64,000 nucleotides of DNA from JAFNAG01 sp963824985 (GTDB lineage Bacteria > Acidobacteriota > UBA6911): contig CAWGRQ010000043.1 in the NCBI GenBank assembly GCA_963824985.1, forward strand, positions 1 through 64,000, read 5' to 3'. Position numbers and translations under genes: made by a program. Below are positions 26,225-33,513 of the stretch, one piece after another. The notes under the pieces were generated by a model. That model ran no database searches. It saw nothing but the letters and a program-made list of their open reading frames with translations, and was not told where the DNA came from. The stretch's first letter is position 1; the number at the start of each line of letters is the position of its first letter.

Positions 26225-28126
26225 CTACTCGCTGTCGGCTGTCTTCAGCCTGCGTCCGCTGAGGGCGCCGCGGTAGAGAAAATAGCAGACCAGCAGGAGC
26301 GCGGCCAATGCAACCAGGGTTCCGGCAAGGCCGGGAATCAGCGGATCCATCGACTTGGGCGCGATTTTGGCCGCGACCAGACCGGCCACCAGCACTCCGG
26401 CCAATCCTTCACCCGCGACCAGACCGGAAGCAGCCAGAATCCCGGGGTCGCTTTCACTCTTGGCAGCCCCCTTCCTGGCCCGATCCACAACGGCCCGCAC
26501 GCAGCCGCCAACATAGATCGAGGCCATTGAAGCGAGCGGCAGATACACGCCGATTGCAAACGCGAGCCCGGACACCCCGCACAGGATGCCGGAGAGCGCT
26601 ACTCCGCCTCCGGTAAGCACGAGGCCCCAGGGGAGCTGCCCGGCCAGAACTCCTTCGATAATGGTTTTCATAAGGGTAGCCTGGGGCGCTGGAATGTCCC
26701 TGGAGCCGAACGTGTACGCCGTCCCCAGGAGAAGAACCGTGCCGGCCACGGCCCAGCACGCAAACGACGCCCCGATGACCTGGCCGAACTGCTGTCGCGC
26801 CGGAGTAGCCCCGACGAGGTAGCCGGTTTTCAGATCCTGCGAAATGTCTCCCGCTTTGGAGGCGGCGATCGCCACAATCGTACCGACCGTGAGCACGGCG
26901 GCGCGTGCTGCCGGGTCGGTCCAGCCGGCGGCGGCAAACACCGAGGCCACCCCCAGGAGCGTAACCAGCGTGATCCCCGAAGTCGGCTGCGAAGTGACCC
27001 CGACGATGCCGACAATGCGCGCGGCCACGGCGACGAAGAGCATGCCGAAAATGCCGACGCCGGTGGCGCAGATCGCCCGCGGCAAAGGCCCCATCCCGCC
27101 GGCAAAGATCCCCGGCACCAAAGCTGCGACCGCCACCACGGCGACAATCGTACCTATGACAAAAGATCCGGGCAGGTCTCGTTCGGTTCGGGGAATCTCG
27201 CCGACAACGCCGCTGCCGCCTCGTTTGCGGAGCCCGCGCGCCACGGCAGCAAAGGCCCCGATCATGGTGGGGAGCCCGCGCAGCACGGTAAGAATCCCGG
27301 CGGTGGCAACCGCCCCCGCGCCGATGTAGCGCACATAGCGCTGCCAGATATCGTTCGTGGTCATCGCGGAGATAAGCCGCTGGGTCTCCGGGTAGAGCGG
27401 TTCCGTAAGGCCTCCGCCGATCCACGCAATCAGGGGGATGAGCACGAGGGATGAGACCAGGGAACCGGCCACCAGCACCCCCGACTGCCTATATCCGAGG
27501 ATGAACCCGACGCCGAGGAGCGCCGGCGCCAGCTCGAGGGCCAGCTCGGCCCTCGGCAGCACCGGCAAGGCGACCGATATGGCATTGGGGACCAGATAGG
27601 CGAGCGAGACCAACAGCTTGATGGCGGCGCCGACTGCCATACCTCCAAAAATCCATCCGCTACCGCTCAAGCCCGACGTGGTCGCACGCAGAACTTCCGC
27701 GCAGGCCGTCCCTTCTGGATAGGGGAGTTCATCATGAGCCTCGACGATCAGCAGGCGGCGCAAGGGAATCATCGCCGCCAGCCCCAGCATGCCCCCGAGA
27801 AAACATAGCGCCACGATCTGAAAGTAGGGGGGGACCATGCCCCAGAGGAACAGGGCCGGAATCGTGAAGATCGTTCCGGTAGCCAGCGCCGTCGATGCCG
27901 ATCCGATGGTCTGGGAAAGATTGGCTTCCAGTATGGTTCCCTGGGCGCGGAAGAGCTTGAACAGGGCCACGGTCATCACGGCAGCCGGAATTGAAGCAGA
28001 GACGGTCATGCCGACGCGCAATCCGAGATAAGCATTGGCGGCGCCGAAGACAATTCCGAGCGCGACTCCCGCTACTACGGCCTTCAGTGTGAATTCAGCA
28101 AGGGACGGTGAATTCGAGGCGGCCAT
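26225..28126 (-). CDS. OPT-family oligopeptide transporter
   Basis: The 633-residue polytopic membrane protein has about 15 hydrophobic segments. The N-terminus (FTLKAVVAGVALGIVFGAANAYLG, cited in two parts: FTLKAVVAGVALG and NAYLGLRVGMTVSASIPAAV) and GTILEANLSQTIGSASTALA, then PEGTACAEVLRA, are hallmark OPT motifs. LKTGYLVGATPARQQFGQ is the conserved loop of the prokaryotic subgroup. It would import peptides or metal chelates by proton symport; the substrate is unknown. Start 28126 (MAASNSPS) is preferred because GGAGGG lies 7 bases before it but only 1 base before the upstream ATG 28132. The gene is monocistronic. Confidence 0.93.
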   Translation of the reverse strand: MAASNSPSLAEFTLKAVVAGVALGIVFGAANAYLGLRVGMTVSASIPAAVMTVALFKLFRAQGTILEANLSQTIGSASTALATGTIFTIPALFLWGMVPPYFQIVALCFLGGMLGLAAMIPLRRLLIVEAHDELPYPEGTACAEVLRATTSGLSGSGWIFGGMAVGAAIKLLVSLAYLVPNAISVALPVLPRAELALELAPALLGVGFILGYRQSGVLVAGSLVSSLVLIPLIAWIGGGLTEPLYPETQRLISAMTTNDIWQRYVRYIGAGAVATAGILTVLRGLPTMIGAFAAVARGLRKRGGSGVVGEIPRTERDLPGSFVIGTIVAVVAVAALVPGIFAGGMGPLPRAICATGVGIFGMLFVAVAARIVGIVGVTSQPTSGITLVTLLGVASVFAAAGWTDPAARAAVLTVGTIVAIAASKAGDISQDLKTGYLVGATPARQQFGQVIGASFACWAVAGTVLLLGTAYTFGSRDIPAPQATLMKTIIEGVLAGQLPWGLVLTGGGVALSGILCGVSGLAFAIGVYLPLASMASIYVGGCVRAVVDRARKGAAKSESDPGILAASGLVAGEGLAGVLVAGLVAAKIAPKSMDPLIPGLAGTLVALAALLLVCYFLYRGALSGRRLKTADSE

Positions 28127-28522
28127 CCGCATCCCTCCTTTGTCGGGGAATTCCACAATCGGCCCGGGCCGTCAATGGGCGGCCGCGCCGAGCGCCTTCC
28201 AACTTGTCACACGTGTCCCTCTGCTTTCAAGCAGAACCTGCAAGGATTGAATGGTGCATTGCCGGTCCCGCAATCAAAATCCGATCATCGAAACTGGCCG
28301 GCCCACAAAAGAATCGTGGAAAAGAATCGTGGACACCCACCGGCTTCTGGTAGAGAAATCATGGGTTCCAGGAGCTTTCTCGAAGCCTCCCTTCCCCCGC
28401 CGCCGGACTGAAGCGCCGGGGGTAGGGAAGTCGGCCAAGCGGCCCTGAGGGAGATTGAATGGCGGCAGGGAAGCCAATGCGGGACAGGGTTGCACGCGAG
28501 AGGCTGATGAATACTCGAAGTC
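28127..28522. other. Intergenic region
   Basis: No gene is seen. A short direct repeat of AAAAGAATCGTGGA occurs at about 28306-28332, and a C/G-rich stretch lies near 28390-28440. It joins the OPT gene's upstream region to a helicase fragment. Confidence 0.35.
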
Positions 28523-28665
28523 ATGCAGGGGCAAATCAGGCTACGCGATTACCAGCGGGAATGCCTGGCGGCGATTTTCCATCGCTACAAAGCGGGCGTG
28601 CGGCGCCAGCTTGTTTGTCTTCCGACCGGCACCGGCAAGACCGTCATCTTCGCCCAGTTTCCTTT
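28523..28665 (+). pseudogene. N-terminal fragment of a DEAD/DEAH helicase
   Basis: The frame from ATG 28523 reads IRLRDYQRECLAAIFHRYK and then RRQLVCLPTGTGKTVIFAQFP, which is the Q-motif-like start and Walker A (GTGKT) of a superfamily 2 helicase of the ResIII/UvrB type. Similarity stops after about 48 residues where the sequence enters the 3' flank of ccmD. The remaining helicase is absent. It is a deletion relic. Confidence 0.75.
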
Positions 28666-28693
28666 CAACACCACTGGACTGCACCCCTGTCAC

Positions 28694-28852
28694 CTATTTC
28701 CGTTTTTCCAGAAGCAGCCGCAGCTGCTCCACCTCCTGGAGCAGCTTCTTCTCCCGGGAATGGATGGAGAAAAGGTAGACCGCCAGGATGATCCAGATGG
28801 CCGAATAGGCTGCAAACAGGTAATTCATGGTGTTGACTGTTTCCGTTTCCAT
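28694..28852 (-). CDS. ccmD: CcmD-like small haem exporter subunit
   Basis: The 52-residue protein has one membrane segment (NYLFAAYSAIWIILAVYLFSI cited as NYLFAAYSAIW and IILAVYLFSI) followed by a charged helix (REKKLLQEVEQLRLLLEKRK). This size and layout fit CcmD, which helps release holo-CcmE from the CcmABC complex. ATG 28852 is taken as start (GAGGTG just upstream); ATG 28828 is an alternative. It lies 25 bases after the ccmC stop and is the last gene of the cytochrome c maturation cluster. Confidence 0.8.
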   Translation of the reverse strand: METETVNTMNYLFAAYSAIWIILAVYLFSIHSREKKLLQEVEQLRLLLEKRK

Positions 28853-28877
28853 AACACCTCGATTCTTGGGTGGCCGT

Positions 28878-29567
28878 TTACCGCAGCAGGTCCGCCTGGC
28901 GCGCAAGCCGCTCCACTTCCAGACGCGCCGTTTCCAGGAAGTAGCGGCGGCGCATCAGGCAAATAAGCAGGATTGTATAAGCAAGAACACAGGTCCCGAG
29001 CGCCAGATACATCAAAGGCGTCATGTCGCCCTTCTCCACCATCGCCGACGGGTGCTGGTCCCGCCACCAGCGGATCGAAAAAAAGACGATCGGGGCGTCG
29101 ACAAAAGCGACAATCCCGAAGACGGCCGACATCATTGCCTTGCGTTCGGGATCCGGTACGTAACTGCGTAACAGCATGTACGCGAGGTAGAGCATCCAGA
29201 GCACCAGCGACGAGGTCAGGCGCGGCGACCAGGTCCACCAAGTGAACCAGGCGGGCTTAGCCCAAATCGGCCCGGTGACCAGAACGATGGTGAAGAACAT
29301 CAGCCCGATTTCAGCCGAAGAGAGAGCCAGGCTGTCCCACTTGCGATCCTTACGCGCCAGATAGAAGATCGAAGAGAAAAAATTCACCGCGAACGCCACC
29401 AGCCCGATGATACCGGCGGGAACATGGAAATAAAAGATGCGCTGCAGATCCCCCATGGTCCGCTCGCGCGGGGCGACGATAAACGCCATATAGAGCGCCA
29501 GGATCATGGAGGCCACCAGGATCCACAGCAGGATCGTATCGAAATGCTTTTGCTTCGGTTGATCCAT
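28878..29567 (-). CDS. ccmC: Haem handling protein CcmC
   Basis: The 229-residue integral membrane protein of the CcmC/CcsA superfamily has six membrane segments. RIFYFHVPAG carries the first haem-ligand His. The Trp-rich periplasmic WWD-type motif is WAKPAWFTWWTWSPRLTSS, followed by SIRWWRDQHPSA with the second His. In the usual WWD consensus an Asp stands before the Arg-Leu-Thr-Ser; here it is Ser-Pro-Arg. It loads haem onto CcmE. It lies 3 bases downstream of ccmB. Confidence 0.92.
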   Translation of the reverse strand: MDQPKQKHFDTILLWILVASMILALYMAFIVAPRERTMGDLQRIFYFHVPAGIIGLVAFAVNFFSSIFYLARKDRKWDSLALSSAEIGLMFFTIVLVTGPIWAKPAWFTWWTWSPRLTSSLVLWMLYLAYMLLRSYVPDPERKAMMSAVFGIVAFVDAPIVFFSIRWWRDQHPSAMVEKGDMTPLMYLALGTCVLAYTILLICLMRRRYFLETARLEVERLARQADLLR

Positions 29568-29570
29568 TGC

Positions 29571-30242
29571 TCAATCCTCCAGAACCAGTTCAAACAGCAG
29601 ATAAGCCACGGTGCCGAAAATGATCGTAAAGACCGACATGATGGTCAGCGGAAGCTTCAGCGCGCCGTAATCCTGGGTGTTCAGGATGATGTTGGTCGCT
29701 TCCACCGCGCTGACCAGGATCGGCAGGACCACGGGGAAAAGAATCAGAGGCAGCAGCACCTCGCGCATCCGGGTGTTGGCCGAAATCGCCGACAGCAGCG
29801 TGCCGACGGCCGTAAACCCGAACGTGCCGATCAGGAAAACCACAATCAGGTATGGGATCTCGGCCCAGACGGTGAGGTTGAAAAAGACCAGGGTAAAGAG
29901 GAAGATCACGACTTCCGCGATGAGCATGAACACGGCGGCGGCCAGCATTTTCCCGAGATAGACGATGCCCCGGTCCATGGATACCATCAACAGCCCCTGC
30001 AGGCAGCTGTTCTCTTTTTCCGAAGCGAACATGCGATTCAGGCCCAGAGTCCCCGAGAAGACAAAGGAGACCCAGAGCACGCCGGGAACCGCCTGCCGGA
30101 TCGCGTCCCGCGCCGACTCCAGCGCAAAATTGAAGACCACCAGGACCACGATGCCGAAAAACAGCATGGCATTGAGCGAATCCTTGGTGCGCAACTCAAT
30201 AAGAAGGTCCTTGCGGAAGACGGCCCAGATCTTGCCCGGCAT
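29571..30242 (-). CDS. ccmB: Haem exporter permease CcmB
   Basis: The 223-residue protein with six membrane segments starts MPGKIWAVFRKDLLIELRTK and contains FSGTLGLNRMFASEKENSCL, the conserved cytoplasmic loop of CcmB that contacts the ATPase, plus a C-terminal FPVVLPILVSAVEAT. It forms the CcmAB ABC module whose ATP hydrolysis releases holo-CcmE. ATG 30242 sits 1 base after the ccmA stop, and the GGAGG within the end of ccmA serves as its ribosome site, so the two are coupled. Length is normal for the family. Confidence 0.92.
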   Translation of the reverse strand: MPGKIWAVFRKDLLIELRTKDSLNAMLFFGIVVLVVFNFALESARDAIRQAVPGVLWVSFVFSGTLGLNRMFASEKENSCLQGLLMVSMDRGIVYLGKMLAAAVFMLIAEVVIFLFTLVFFNLTVWAEIPYLIVVFLIGTFGFTAVGTLLSAISANTRMREVLLPLILFPVVLPILVSAVEATNIILNTQDYGALKLPLTIMSVFTIIFGTVAYLLFELVLED

Positions 30243-30243
30243 C

Positions 30244-30957
30244 TCAGTCTTCCTCCGTAATTCTGCGGTACTGGTTCTGAAACTCCTCGAGGCTGGTCGA
30301 CTGCCGGGGAAGATCGAGTGCCGCCACCCCTTTTTCAATGACCACCAGCCGGTCCGACAGATCGTACCCGAGCGGCTCGTCATGGATGGCCATCAGGCAA
30401 GTCTTGCCGCGCTGCCGGGCTTCGTTGAGATAGCTTTTCAGGAACCCGGTCCCGGCCTGGTCCAATCCTGTGAACGGTTCGTCCAGGAGCAGAACCTCGG
30501 GATCATGCAGGAAGGCGCGGGCGATGGCCAGCCGCTGCTGCATCCCGCGCGAGTAATGACGCACCGGCTCTCGTCCCCGCCCGGCCAGCCCGACGCGCGC
30601 GATCCGAGATTCAAGATCCGAATCGCGGCACGAAAGGTCGAGCAGCCGCGCGTAAAAACGCAGGTTCTCCAGGGCCGTGAGGTCAAGATAAAGTGCGGTA
30701 TTGTGAGAGAGGTATCCGGTGACCCGGCGCGCATCGAGGCTGCCCGGCCGGGCGGCGTGCACCGTGGCCGCCCCTCCCGAGGGCCGCGAAAGCCCGGCCA
30801 GGATTCTCAGGAAGGTCGTCTTGCCGGCGCCATTGCGCCCGAAAAGCGCAACAGACTGCCCCTGAGGAACGGTAAGGTGCAGATCGCGCAGGGCCGAGAA
30901 GCGCCCGAAGTATTTCGCCAGTCCACGGACCTCGATCATTTCAGGCCTGACCGTCAC
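30244..30957 (-). CDS. ccmA: Cytochrome c biogenesis ATPase CcmA
   Basis: The 237-residue ABC ATPase shows Walker A FGRNGAGKTTFLR, Q-loop in YLSHNTALY, signature YSRGMQQRLAIARA, Walker B VLLLDEP and the H-loop MAIHDEPLG. It pairs with CcmB. Its start overlaps the stop of the upstream 425-residue membrane-protein gene by 4 bases. Among ABC proteins the CcmA assignment rests on the directly following ccmB, ccmC and ccmD. Confidence 0.92.
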   Translation of the reverse strand: MTVRPEMIEVRGLAKYFGRFSALRDLHLTVPQGQSVALFGRNGAGKTTFLRILAGLSRPSGGAATVHAARPGSLDARRVTGYLSHNTALYLDLTALENLRFYARLLDLSCRDSDLESRIARVGLAGRGREPVRHYSRGMQQRLAIARAFLHDPEVLLLDEPFTGLDQAGTGFLKSYLNEARQRGKTCLMAIHDEPLGYDLSDRLVVIEKGVAALDLPRQSTSLEEFQNQYRRITEED

Positions 30958-32174
30958 GATTGCTTATTGGCCAGCAGCATGGCGATCCGGCGCAGGTGGC
31001 GCTTGCCCTGTTCGCGCAGCCGCAGATATTCACGCCGTTCCAGGCTCTGGTTTTCATAACGCGCATCGAGGCCGGCAACAAAGGTCAACAGCTGTTCCCG
31101 GCGCGCTCTGAGTTCCTGGAGGCGTGTTTCCTGAGTCGAAGCGGATCCGGCGCCTCCGTGATTCTGTGCGTACCAAAGGACCACGAGAAACCCGGCCAGC
31201 AGCATCGGCCCGATGATCAACGCATTCTGTGCTATCGGGGAGGGCATGGGGCGCACGCTCGGTTCCGCCGCCGCCGGAGCGGTCGGCGGAGGCGCCGGCG
31301 CTTCCGCCACGGGGGTGCCTCCGGAAAACGTCCAGACCACCTCGGTCCCAGCCTTGAACGGGCCCGCCGAATAAACGGTGAAGTTTTGCGCCGCGTCCGT
31401 CTGTATTCGTTTCACGCCTTCTCCGGACAACGTCATGTCCTGGGGGCCGACACCGATATTCAGAGCGGGAACATCCTGATAAAACTTCTTGCGGTACACA
31501 TATGTCTGGTTTTCGTAGGGGAGCGCCTGTGCGACATCGAAGGTGGTCGTCCCCGGTCGCAGGGGATAGAGGCTGTAATAGCTCTGCCCATCCGGGCTTT
31601 CAAGCGGCGACTGCAGCACCGGCATGCTCGAACCCGGCCCCGAAACATCGAGGCGCGGCGGTTCCAGGATGCCCGGCGCCTTGGAGAAGCGGAAATTGCC
31701 GTCCTCGCGCATGAAGCTCTGCGGCGGTTTCGTCTCGTTGATGAACGTGTAGGATTCGATGGAGTTCAATCCTTCGCGGGTCAATTTGAACGCCATCTGG
31801 GCACTGTCGAGCCGGATTCCCTGCATGGAAGCGGTCGGCTCGTAAACCTGGATCTCGACATGCGCCGTCCCCGAGGCATCGAAGGCTGCCTGGGCATAAT
31901 AATTGACCGACTTGTAGTCGGCGCGAATCAGCAGCGGGGCGCCGGCGGGCAACCCGTCCATCCGGAATTTGCCTGCGGCGTCGGTGACGGAAGACTTGAT
32001 CACGCTCATGCCGCTGGTCATTCCGAGGACGTCCACCTGCACTTGCGCGGGAACGCCGGCGGAATTTGTCCCGTTCACGAGCCGGCCGTCGACGACTCCC
32101 TGCCCCTGGGCAGAGGCGGCCGGCGCCAGGCAGGCGGTCAATAACAAAAATAGAGCCAGCTTCACGGCATTCAT
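30954..32174 (-). CDS. Membrane-anchored protein of the ccm operon, regulatory-like domain plus coiled coil
   Basis: With start ATG 32174, the protein has a signal peptide (MNAVKLALFLLLTACLAPAA), a carboxypeptidase-regulatory-like beta-sandwich (DGRLVNGTNSAGVPAQVQV, DAAGKFRMDGLPAG), a central beta-rich region, a Pro/Ala linker, one membrane segment (ALIIGPMLLAGFLVVLWYA) and a cytoplasmic coiled coil (LQELRARREQLLTFVAGLD, YLRLREQGKRHLRRIA). The coiled coil resembles the N-terminal helices of CcmI. The gene overlaps ccmA by 4 bases, so a role in cytochrome c maturation is inferred. No classical ccm family matches the whole protein. An upstream ATG at 32231 exists but puts extra non-signal residues in front. 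Confidence 0.7.
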   Translation of the reverse strand: MNAVKLALFLLLTACLAPAASAQGQGVVDGRLVNGTNSAGVPAQVQVDVLGMTSGMSVIKSSVTDAAGKFRMDGLPAGAPLLIRADYKSVNYYAQAAFDASGTAHVEIQVYEPTASMQGIRLDSAQMAFKLTREGLNSIESYTFINETKPPQSFMREDGNFRFSKAPGILEPPRLDVSGPGSSMPVLQSPLESPDGQSYYSLYPLRPGTTTFDVAQALPYENQTYVYRKKFYQDVPALNIGVGPQDMTLSGEGVKRIQTDAAQNFTVYSAGPFKAGTEVVWTFSGGTPVAEAPAPPPTAPAAAEPSVRPMPSPIAQNALIIGPMLLAGFLVVLWYAQNHGGAGSASTQETRLQELRARREQLLTFVAGLDARYENQSLERREYLRLREQGKRHLRRIAMLLANKQS

Positions 32175-32593
32175 GCGCGCAACCTTAATCCATACGGGGA
32201 TAGAAGAAAAGACTTCATTCATAGATATCATTCTTTTCGAAAGTCACGGCGCAGCCCGGCCGCAACCGAATCCGGTAACTGTTCAGGCATATGGTCAGAG
32301 GCAGCAAAAAGCGGCCACGGATTCCACGGATTACACTGATCTTCTAAAGGCACTACCAGAAGGCCGTGTTTCCAGCACCCTCCAGGATGCAGGCAAAGAC
32401 GACATCATTTGGCGCGCATCGATATGCGTTTTACCTTGTGCATCTAATTCCGTGGCTGCTTTTAAAAGGCTAAACAACTACCGAATCCGAAATGCAAATA
32501 AGGGTTACTCCAATGTTCCAGGTTTTGTCGCCTCCCTAAGCCCTGCCGCCGGGAAATCGGAAAATCCCTGTCCGAAGTGTGAAACCGCCCGGA
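32175..32593. repeat. Intergenic gap in the ccm operon with an inverted repeat
   Basis: Arms 32305-32323 and 32445-32466 (AAAAAGCGGCCACGGATT against its near reverse complement) form a long-loop inverted repeat. The left arm continues as CCACGGATTACAC, the same motif as the repeat block at 42661-43206. No gene is seen. The gap interrupts an otherwise tight operon, so a secondary promoter may lie here. Confidence 0.55.
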
Positions 32594-33034
32594 TCACTGG
32601 AGGCGGCGGCCGCAATCGGCGCAAAATTGCTTTCCCGGGGTCAGATCGGCGCCGCAGGATGGACAGGTCCCGGACGCTTTCCCCGGTCCGGAGCCGAGTT
32701 TCGCCTTGCGCGACGCGATCGCCTGCTCGATGCTGTCGTCGAGGTTCTCTTCAACCCCGAGTTGATCGAGGTTGTGGAGGATTTCGGCAGCTTCGGCTTT
32801 GAATCCCGATTCCAACCTGTGGAAATCGACATCGCCGAGCCGTCCCATCCGGTATTCGAAATCCAGATCCTTGAGATTGCTGTACACCACCGCCTTCCGA
32901 TTCAGCAGGCGGTCCAGTTCGGTTTCCGCCAACAGCTCCACCTCGAGATTACCCTTGGGCTCTTTGAACAGAGGCATGAGGACATAGATGGCAGCCAGTG
33001 TCGATACTGTCACTCCGGCAAGGAATAGCATCAA
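32594..33034 (-). CDS. CcmI-like protein with C-terminal zinc ribbon
   Basis: The 146-residue protein has an N-terminal membrane segment (MLFLAGVTVSTLAAIYVLMPLF cited as MLFLAGVTVSTLAAIYVLM), a helical region (NLKDLDFEYRMGRLGDVDF, LESGFKAEAAEILHNL) like the N-terminal helices of CcmI, and a C-terminal zinc ribbon CPSCGADLTPGKQFCADCGR. CcmI normally holds apocytochrome through TPRs, which are missing here. The start overlaps the ccmH stop by 4 bases. The zinc ribbon is on the side opposite that expected for a periplasmic chaperone, so its job is unclear. Confidence 0.75.
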   Translation of the reverse strand: MMLFLAGVTVSTLAAIYVLMPLFKEPKGNLEVELLAETELDRLLNRKAVVYSNLKDLDFEYRMGRLGDVDFHRLESGFKAEAAEILHNLDQLGVEENLDDSIEQAIASRKAKLGSGPGKASGTCPSCGADLTPGKQFCADCGRRLQ

Positions 33035-33492
33035 CTCTCCTCTTCAAAATCCTTGAGTTCCCGTTCCACTCTCGGGTCGACCGGAGCGGAGGCCGGTTCT
33101 TCAGCCGGCAAGGGGCGCACCATGCGCACCACGATCCAGCCGACCACTACGATCCCCAGGCACAGAATCAGGAATGGCATGATCCAGGCGGTGAGATCGA
33201 ATCCCTGCATCGTCGGCGCCGAAAGGACCTTTTTCCCGTACCGGGCCACGAAACTGTCGACGATCGCCTCGACGTTGTCCCCTTTCATCAGCCGCTCGCG
33301 GATCTCGGCGCGCATCGGGGTCGCCGAACTGCAGTTCTGCATGGCGCACACGCTGAGCTGCTCGTTGCAGCCGCACTGGCACATGAGACGGTCGCACGCC
33401 TCCCTATAATCCTTGCTGATATCCTTCGGTTCCTGAGCCCAAAGCGCCGCGAGGGAGAAGATCAGCGCCACAAAAAATATCGTCTTTCTCAT
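33031..33492 (-). CDS. ccmH: Cytochrome c-type biogenesis thiol-reductase CcmH
   Basis: The 153-residue protein has a signal peptide (MRKTIFFVALIFSLAALWA), a CcmH-type domain with CDRLMCQCGCNEQLSVC, and a membrane anchor (LTAWIMPFLILCLGIVVVGWI cited as LTAWIMPFLILCLGIVVVG). Classical CcmH has LRCxxC; here the motif is MCQCGC with extra cysteines, a variant seen outside Proteobacteria. It keeps apocytochrome CXXCH thiols reduced for haem ligation with CcmF. It lies 21 bases after ccmF. Confidence 0.88.
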   Translation of the reverse strand: MRKTIFFVALIFSLAALWAQEPKDISKDYREACDRLMCQCGCNEQLSVCAMQNCSSATPMRAEIRERLMKGDNVEAIVDSFVARYGKKVLSAPTMQGFDLTAWIMPFLILCLGIVVVGWIVVRMVRPLPAEEPASAPVDPRVERELKDFEEES

Positions 33493-33513
33493 AGCTTTTT
33501 CCAGAACCGCCGG

